Shown: one piece after another, positions 1-4,117 of the stretch
Layout of the letters: each line of letters begins with the position of its first letter
How positions within the stretch are numbered: the stretch's first letter is position 1
Assembly (NCBI GenBank): GCA_046262495.1
Contig: JBHEMR010000170.1
Coordinates: 1-7,077 of the forward strand
DNA length: 7,077 nucleotides
Source: GCA-003244245 sp046262495
GTDB lineage: Bacteria; Actinomycetota; Actinomycetes; Mycobacteriales; Pseudonocardiaceae
Direction: 5' to 3'
Made by a program: the position numbers and the translations under genes
The notes under the pieces: model-generated
The model's database searches: none
What the model saw: only the letters and a program-made list of their open reading frames with translations
Told to the model about the DNA's origin: nothing

Positions 1-132
1 TACCCGCAACAGTGGGCTATAACACCCACCGCACCTGTCTTGCCACCAAGCCGACAACTGCGTTCTGTTGCCGTGCGATGAGGGACCCAGTCGATGATGG
101 TCAACATCGATCTTCGCTAGTGCGCCTCGCGT

Positions 133-381
133 GGCCTTACCTTACCCACCTTGTCCACGCCACCCCCGACAACTCGCGCGGAGGCGGTGGAGCAGGCCGT
201 AGCTATCCGGAAGATCATCGGATCATCCGGGCTACCCGATGGACGAAGCCCGGGTCCGTGAGGTGGCTGGCAGTCCTACGACCGCAGTTTCGACCCACCC
301 GGCGCAGTCCGCCAAAGGCTGGCCATCTATGCCTCCGGCGATCGCACCGCGGCATTAGCTCACGTGACGGCGCCGGCCCCT
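133..381 (+). pseudogene. alpha/beta-hydrolase remnant, frameshifted and truncated
   Basis: No open frame spans this stretch, but joined frames give a typical C-terminal half of an actinobacterial alpha/beta-fold hydrolase. Frame 1 reads TPPPTTRAEAVEQAVAIRK and then IIGSSGLP (about 160-240). Frame 2 reads DEARVREVAG (242-271). Frame 1 resumes with SYDRSFDPPGAVRQ, LAIYASGDRTAAL and HVTAPA (277-378). In intact relatives the last segment leads into the strand carrying the acid residue (roughly APTLVIHG-x-x-D), which is missing here. Frame 1 also has a TGA at 259-261. Bases 1-132 may hold more decayed sequence of the same gene, but I could not align them convincingly. The nucleophile elbow (GxSxG) would lie upstream of the window. 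The family assignment rests on remembered family patterns; the broken frames are seen directly. A sequencing error could explain one shift but not the loss of the C-terminus. Confidence 0.6.
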
Positions 382-393
382 GGTGGCCCTGGT

Positions 394-663
394 GTCCAGC
401 GCGTTGATTTTGTCGGTGCCATCGGTGCGAGCGGAGAGCACGATGATCGGCGCGGTGGACTAGCTACGTCACTCTGCGATGACCGCGGTGCCGTCGAGGT
501 CAGGTAGACCGAGATCCAGCAGGACCAGGTCGGGGTGTTTGGCAGCGTCGGCTCGCAGCACCGCGGGTTCAGCGGGGTAATTCCCACCTTGATAGCCCCG
601 CTGAGCCAGCTGAATGCGGATTGGAGTTGCTTCGGGGGAAGCACGCGCGCGAGGCAGCAGCAC
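394..663 (-). pseudogene. KdpE-like response regulator receiver remnant
   Basis: Read on the minus strand, one frame gives a receiver domain of the OmpR/KdpE type. It starts with a degraded SPEATPIRIQLAQRGY and continues with KHPDLVLLDLGLPDLDG, in which the LLD aspartate is the expected phospho-acceptor, then TAVIAE. The same frame then hits TGA (469-471) and TAG (460-462) and resumes with STAPIIVLSARTDGTDKI and NALD. The two stops fall around where KdpE relatives carry Leu-Arg-x-Trp, so they look like point nonsense changes or a small scramble. After NALD (about 394) the expected Ala-Asp-Asp-Tyr-Val-Thr-Lys-Pro-Phe is gone, and so is the whole winged-helix output domain. The first aspartate pair (usually VDDE) is also missing. 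No KdpD-like sensor kinase is present in the window. The gene is certainly non-functional as KdpE. The KdpE subfamily call, rather than another OmpR-type regulator, is moderately sure. Confidence 0.72.
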
Positions 664-699
664 GCCTTCGAGTAGGAGGCCGCGGCACCGAGGACCAGC

Positions 700-1407
700 T
701 CACGGCTCAGCGGCGACCGGCCCGAGGAACATCGTCAGCCGGGGGCTGAGGACACCGCAGCGAATTCCCGACGGGAACCAATCCGACAGGGTGGGTGCAG
801 CCGTCACCCGCACGTCAACCCGGGCCAGCCGCGTCACCCCGTAACAGCTGGGTCGCAGCGACCACACCGTACCGTGCGGGCCGAGCTGGACCAGGGCCAG
901 GAGTTTCGGTACCACCATGGGCAACGCGAGCCGGTGGACGGTCGGGGTAGCTTCGACGCACCAGTCACCGCCGGTCGCGGCCATGGAGATGCCGTGCGCC
1001 GGCTGACCGTCGAAGCTGGCCAACGTCTTGGGCAACCCCCAGTTGGTGCGCCCGCCGACCACGCTCGCCGCGGAGTCGACGGCGATGAAGGGGACGTGGG
1101 TGAACATGGTGGCGCCCCGGCGGTAGACGACTGCTCCGATGATCTCGGAGTAACGCCCGACCGGGGTGCGCAGGTACCGGATCGCTGCGCCGACGGTGGC
1201 GATCGGCGTGGCGCCGGCCGAGACCTCCTTCGGCACGACGGCATCGATCGCCGCCCGGGCGCGGGCGTCCGGGCGATCGATCCACAGCAGCGCCGCAGCG
1301 GTGACCCGCCACGGCGCTGCTGGGGCGCTTACGGGCAAGGTCGCCAGGTCCTCGTGGCGCAACGCCGTCTCCGGCGTCCCCGGCAAGTGAACGAAGTCGT
1401 TGTTCAA
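700..1407 (-). CDS. acetoacetate decarboxylase family protein
   Basis: The 235-residue product fits the usual length of the acetoacetate decarboxylase (ADC) superfamily. These are cytosolic beta-barrel enzymes that use a Schiff-base lysine to decarboxylate or condense keto acids; many actinobacterial members have unknown substrates. Family marks are GRYSEIIGAVVYRRG (84-98), matching the substrate-side Glu region, then FIAVDSAASVVGGRTNWG (107-124) and GLPKTLASFDG (124-134). Lys127 aligns with the Schiff-base lysine of the Pro-Lys-Lys motif in clostridial ADC, but the second lysine is Thr here. The start is TTG at 1405-1407 behind AGGAG; an upstream ATG in the same frame at 1617 would add 70 residues that look unrelated to the family. 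Its neighbours are a dead KdpE-like gene downstream and a divergent small-peptide gene upstream, so context gives no pathway. Family is fairly sure; substrate is unknown. Confidence 0.8.
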   Translation of the reverse strand: MNNDFVHLPGTPETALRHEDLATLPVSAPAAPWRVTAAALLWIDRPDARARAAIDAVVPKEVSAGATPIATVGAAIRYLRTPVGRYSEIIGAVVYRRGATMFTHVPFIAVDSAASVVGGRTNWGLPKTLASFDGQPAHGISMAATGGDWCVEATPTVHRLALPMVVPKLLALVQLGPHGTVWSLRPSCYGVTRLARVDVRVTAAPTLSDWFPSGIRCGVLSPRLTMFLGPVAAEP

Positions 1408-1415
1408 ACCGTCAA

Positions 1416-1420
1416 CTCCT
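1416..1420 (-). promoter_or_regulatory. Shine-Dalgarno site fixing a TTG start
   Basis: AGGAG on the minus strand lies 8 bases before the in-frame TTG at 1407. No other in-frame start near the beginning of the conserved domain has a comparable site, so this decides the start of the ADC-family gene. Confidence 0.65.
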
Positions 1421-1650
1421 GGATGTTCGGTCGGTCCGATGTTCGGCCGGTACGGCGACGCCGACCGATACCATGCCGGCACCGTGATCGTAATCAACGG
1501 ATGCGCGCTCTGATGGCTGAGCTGTTCGACCGAGTCTGTCGCGGAGGTCCTGCGACGCTGAAGGCGCGTGCGTAAGTAGGCCTCGAAGAGCTTCGGTACT
1601 GCTACGGATTGCCACAAACAGTTGCGCTGGGCATTTTAGGTGAAGCCGAA

Positions 1651-1667
1651 CCGGTACCGGCGCCGGT
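1651..1667. promoter_or_regulatory. overlapping palindromes, possible operator
   Basis: CCGGTACCGG (1651-1660) and ACCGGCGCCGGT (1656-1667) are each perfect inverted repeats and overlap by five bases. They end about 50 bases before the ATG of the small-peptide gene, a reasonable place for a repressor or activator site. Short GC-rich palindromes are common in such genomes, so function is inferred from position only. Confidence 0.3.
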
Positions 1668-1718
1668 GAGGTGCCTACTCTGTCCGAGCGACCGGGACGG
1701 CCTTCTAAGGGGGATCCG

Positions 1719-1949
1719 ATGTCTGACGCGATGAGCTTGGCTGAACTTACCGAATACCACGTGGAGCTGCTGCCGCCCCGTACCGTCCTATCGCTGTTGC
1801 GGGCCGACGGCACACCAGGCGAGCCGGGCACTCCGGGCGCGAATGGCCCGTCCGAGAGCCAGAGCCAGAACGCCTCAGACAAGACCGCGTGGCCACTCGT
1901 GCGCGACGCCCTGTCTGGCGCAGCTACGTCCAGCGGCACAACCAGCTGA
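1719..1949 (+). CDS. small peptide with collagen-like Gly-X-Y tail
   Basis: The 76-residue product begins at ATG 1719, five bases after AAGGGGG (1707-1713), a strong ribosome site. Residues 1-27 form an acidic then hydrophobic segment that contains VELLPPRTVLSLL. Residues 30-44 are five Gly-X-Y triplets (GTPGEPGTPGANGPS). A Ser/Gln/Asn-rich run (SESQSQNAS) and a Ser/Thr-rich end (ATSSGTTS) follow. There is no cysteine, no clear signal peptide and no long membrane helix. Conserved N-terminus plus low-complexity tail is a layout seen in many small actinobacterial peptides, including precursors of modified peptides, but no modifying enzyme is encoded nearby. I do not recognise a named family. 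The gene is supported by its ribosome site and by the DUF2630 gene 71 bases downstream on the same strand. ATG 1731 is an alternative start. Confidence 0.6.
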   Translation: MSDAMSLAELTEYHVELLPPRTVLSLLRADGTPGEPGTPGANGPSESQSQNASDKTAWPLVRDALSGAATSSGTTS

Positions 1950-2020
1950 CGGCGTGCCGCTTCTGCCGCTCGGTATCGTCGGGGTATCTGGCGCAAGCGT
2001 GCGGACAGGGGGTAGGTCGG

Positions 2021-2269
2021 ATGGCCGATGACGGTGACGTGCTAGGCCGGATCCATGAGCTGGTCGATGCTGAGCACACATTGCGGGAGCGCTTCGGCCG
2101 CGGTGAGATCAGCACCGACGACGAGCACGCCCAGCTGCGGTCTCTGGAGCAGCAGCTCGACCAATGCTGGGATCTACTGCGGCAACGTCGGGCTCGCGCG
2201 GCCGCTGGCCAGGATCCCGACGACGCCGAGGTCCGCCCGGCCAGTGAGGTCGAGGGCTACCTCAACTGA
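2021..2269 (+). CDS. DUF2630 family protein
   Basis: The 82-residue product matches the actinobacterial DUF2630 family nearly end to end. It shows DVLGRIHELVDAEHTLRE (6-23), GEISTDDEHAQLRSLEQQ (28-45), LDQCWDLLRQRRARAAAG (46-63), and the closing VRPASEVEGYLN (71-82). The family is small, acidic and mostly helical, probably a cytosolic two-helix hairpin; its role is not known. The start is ATG 2021, eight bases after AGGGGG (2007-2012). An in-frame ATG at 1889 would add 44 residues unlike the family and is rejected. The preceding peptide gene ends 71 bases upstream on the same strand, so the two could share a transcript. The gene converges on the small minus-strand gene ending at 2282, with a gap of 12 bases and no hairpin terminator between them. 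Confidence 0.9.
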   Translation: MADDGDVLGRIHELVDAEHTLRERFGRGEISTDDEHAQLRSLEQQLDQCWDLLRQRRARAAAGQDPDDAEVRPASEVEGYLN

Positions 2270-2281
2270 GCCTAAGCTGTT

Positions 2282-2521
2282 CTACGAGGTCGCACCGATG
2301 ACACAGGCCATACACAGCGCCCCCGACGGAACGCCGTTGATGGTGAGGCCCTGAGCGGGTACGCGGTGTCCACATACTGCCTGGGCGTGGCCGCTCGCGG
2401 CGGCGAGGTCGACACCAGCAGGCTGCAGCAGATGCAAGCGCCCGTCATCGGGACAGCGGGCCCACCGCAGCTGTTCGACGCCTGGCCGGTCGGCCTGATC
2501 GCTGGGATCCGGCTGACCCAC
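2282..2521 (-). CDS. small conserved Cys-containing actinobacterial protein
   Basis: The C-terminal 60 residues look like a small uncharacterised protein common in actinomycetes: LRWARCPDDGRLHLL, then AVCGHRVPAQGLT, then SGALCMACVIGATS. From the GTG at 2519-2521 it has 79 residues, with Cys at 23, 50, 70 and 73 and His at 30, 45 and 52. The CxxC near the end plus the other Cys/His residues could bind a metal, but this is inference. No signal peptide or membrane helix is present. The start is uncertain: GTG at 2521 and GTG at 2539 both lack a clear ribosome site, so the gene may be leaderless or slightly decayed at its 5' end. The frame stays open to 2893, but the added sequence has no family pattern. 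The resemblance is from memory of similar proteins and no domain name can be given. Confidence 0.5.
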   Translation of the reverse strand: MGQPDPSDQADRPGVEQLRWARCPDDGRLHLLQPAGVDLAAASGHAQAVCGHRVPAQGLTINGVPSGALCMACVIGATS

Positions 2522-2990
2522 AGGAGCGCGAACCGGCACGGGGCGGCTTGGCCGTCGACCGGCGGGGGTCCTGGTGGGAAACTGTGGTTCGGGTATCCGC
2601 AGGGTCGCTAGCTGCGATGCGCGGCGCATCGGCGCACCGGCGAAGAGCTGCGCCTCGTCTCGGATCTGACAATCCGGCGGAGCCTGGTCCACAGTCGACT
2701 TCCCGGTCAGTAGTAAATGACGATTTGAGTGAACCCCGTACGTCGTCCGACGCACAGGCGAAGCCATCAGGATCCATCGCGACACTCGGGACGAAACAGA
2801 CAGCGAGCCTGCCAGCTTTTCGGGACGCAGACCGGTAGCCTCACCCGCGACCATCCCGGCGACGAAGCTCGGCGAAGTCGACTCAGTACGCACGGTCGTT
2901 CATCGACCACTGCGGCACTGGCTCGCGCTCCTCGCGCTCCATCGGTCGGGTCCGTCCGTACTCTCGGGCGGTGGGACGTGTATCAGTTTC
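2522..2990. other. long stretch without a convincing gene
   Basis: Several frames are open here on both strands, but none combines a ribosome site with a recognisable or plausible protein. Translations are rich in Arg, Ser and Pro, as expected from shadow frames in GC-rich DNA. A short tandem repeat, CTCGCGCTC twice, lies at about 2921-2938. The last 100 bases must contain the promoter of the XRE/DUF397 unit, but no clear consensus was found. Confidence 0.4.
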
Positions 2991-2996
2991 GGGGGA
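2991..2996 (+). promoter_or_regulatory. Shine-Dalgarno site of the XRE regulator
   Basis: GGGGGA ends six bases before ATG 3003. It favours 3003 over the second in-frame ATG at 3015, which would be 18 bases away. Confidence 0.55.
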
Positions 2997-3001
2997 CTAT
3001 A

Positions 3002-3017
3002 CATGAGACGTCTCATG
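3002..3017. promoter_or_regulatory. perfect 16-bp palindrome over the start codon
   Basis: CATGAGACGTCTCATG equals its own reverse complement over all 16 bases. It contains the ATG at 3003 in its left arm and the ATG at 3015 in its right arm. As DNA it could be the operator for the helix-turn-helix protein encoded right there, blocking its own transcription. As RNA it has no loop and would fold only imperfectly. Perfect symmetry is seen; the operator role is inferred. Confidence 0.5.
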
Positions 3018-3881
3018 ACAAAACCGGCAGCCGAAACGTCGTTGCGGGACGGTCCAGCACCGCTGCGCTGGCTGATCGGCGTGGAGCTGGCCCACTACCG
3101 CAACTCGGCCAAGCTGTCGCTGACCGATGCCAGCGAACAGAGCGGGATTAGCCGGGCCAAGCTCGGCCATCTCGAGACCGGTCGCCAGCAGCAGGATCCG
3201 CACGACATCGCTCGGCTGCTCGCCGGCTACGGCGCTGAGCAAGCCGATATCGACCGGCTCATCTCGCTGACCAGCCAAGCCGACGAGGCTAGATGGTGGG
3301 CGCCATGGGCTCAAGTGGTGCCGGACTGGTTGAAAACGTTCGTCGGCCTGGAAGGCCTGGCCGAGAGTGAGTTCGTTTTCGAGCCGATGCTCATTCCGGG
3401 CCTGTTACAGACCGAGCATTACGCCGCGGCGGTCACCGCCAACACGCCGCGAGTGCGCGCCGACTACAGCGAGCGATTCGTCGGCCTTCGGATTGCCCGC
3501 ACCCGTCGGCTCACCGATCCTGAGCGACCGCTCCAGCTGCACGCCGTTATCACCGAGGGTGCATTGCGTCTCGCGGTGGGTGACCCCGAGTTGTGCCGCG
3601 CTCAACTTCGGCATCTGCTGGCCATGGCTGCGCTGCCCACCGTGACAATCCAGGTGATCCGTCCCGAGGATGGCCCGCACACCGCGCTGACCGGTCAATT
3701 CGTCGTGTTGGGTTTCGCGAACGTGCGGTCGATCGGCTACGTCGAACTCCACGACAGTGCGGTGTATTTACAAGATGCAGAACAGGTTCGATCGTATATC
3801 ATGGTAGCTGAGGATTTACAGCGGGTTGCCCTAGACCCCGAACGGTCCATCTCATTCATCCAATCAGTCGTCGGGGAGTAA
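3003..3881 (+). CDS. XRE-family regulator with DUF5753 domain
   Basis: The 292-residue product has the standard two-part layout of this large actinobacterial family. Residues about 22-80 form an XRE-type helix-turn-helix: VELAHYRNSAKLSLTDASEQ, then SGISRAKLGHLETGR with the recognition helix. Residues about 98-288 are the DUF5753 domain, with the typical WWAPWAQVVPDW, FVGLEGLAESEFVFEPMLIP, GLLQTEHYAAAV, and later GPHTALTGQFVVL and VYLQDAEQV. It acts as a cytosolic DNA-binding protein. Relatives such as Streptomyces WhiJ-type proteins control development or secondary metabolism and are paired with DUF397 proteins, sometimes described as antitoxin-like (Scr1 type). The DUF397 gene follows after 17 bases, so the two form an operon. 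A perfect palindrome covers the start and suggests autoregulation. Length is normal and no residue is obviously missing. Confidence 0.93.
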   Translation: MRRLMTKPAAETSLRDGPAPLRWLIGVELAHYRNSAKLSLTDASEQSGISRAKLGHLETGRQQQDPHDIARLLAGYGAEQADIDRLISLTSQADEARWWAPWAQVVPDWLKTFVGLEGLAESEFVFEPMLIPGLLQTEHYAAAVTANTPRVRADYSERFVGLRIARTRRLTDPERPLQLHAVITEGALRLAVGDPELCRAQLRHLLAMAALPTVTIQVIRPEDGPHTALTGQFVVLGFANVRSIGYVELHDSAVYLQDAEQVRSYIMVAEDLQRVALDPERSISFIQSVVGE

Positions 3882-3898
3882 GTTCGGAGGCACGAGCC

Positions 3899-4117
3899 GT
3901 GTCTAGTCCATTAGAGCTAACCGCCGCGGCGTGGCGGATCAGCAGCTTCAGCGGAAACAACGGAACCTGCGTCCAGGTCGCCACCTTGCCCGATGGGCGC
4001 ATCGTGGTGCGCAACAGCAACCAACCCGACGGTGGCGTAGTGCTGTTCACTCCCGCCGAGATGACCGCGTGGATCCACGGCGTCAAAGCCGGGGAGTTCG
4101 ACGATCTCACGACCTAG
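3899..4117 (+). CDS. DUF397 domain protein, partner of the XRE regulator
   Basis: The 72-residue protein is one complete DUF397 domain: WRISSFSGNNGTCVQVA (12-28), then PDGRIVVRNSNQPDG (31-45), then FTPAEMTAWIHGVKAGEFDD (50-69). The family is actinobacterial and almost always follows an XRE/DUF5753 gene. It is thought to bind or modulate that regulator, and in some reports the pair behaves like a toxin-antitoxin pair. The start is GTG 3899, eight bases after CGGAGG (3885-3890). The 17-base gap to the regulator gene indicates co-transcription. The stop codon TAG (4115-4117) overlaps the stop of the convergent phosphatase gene in the shared tetramer CTAG. No membrane or secretion signal is present. 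Confidence 0.93.
   Translation: MSSPLELTAAAWRISSFSGNNGTCVQVATLPDGRIVVRNSNQPDGGVVLFTPAEMTAWIHGVKAGEFDDLTT

Larger units (their letters stand above)
1408..1718. other. divergent intergenic spacer with no supported gene
   Basis: This 311-base stretch separates the ADC-family gene (-) from the small-peptide gene (+). Frames on both strands are open in places, but their translations are Arg/Ser-rich, show no family pattern and lack ribosome sites. It should hold promoters for both flanking genes; I could not identify convincing -35/-10 pairs. The one clear structural element is the palindrome pair at 1651-1667. Confidence 0.5.

Noticed and set aside
204..231. Imperfect inverted repeat around GATCATCGGATCATC
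   Set aside because: Several central mismatches, and it lies within the decayed hydrolase coding sequence.
12..407. 131-residue open frame on the + strand
   Set aside because: Arg/Pro-rich translation without family pattern; it overlaps, in another frame, the hydrolase remnant that does show one.
874..1575. 233-residue open frame on the + strand
   Set aside because: Lies antisense to the ADC-family gene; Arg/Gly/Asp-rich shadow with no ribosome site.
1408..1617. N-terminal extension of the ADC-family protein to the ATG at 1617
   Set aside because: The added 70 residues do not resemble the family, and the TTG at 1407 has a proper ribosome site.
1889..2020. N-terminal extension of the DUF2630 protein
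   Set aside because: The extension is unlike the family, which begins at about ATG 2021, where a ribosome site is present.
2921..2938. Tandem CTCGCGCTC repeat
   Set aside because: Only two short copies; likely chance or slippage in GC-rich DNA, with no link to a feature.
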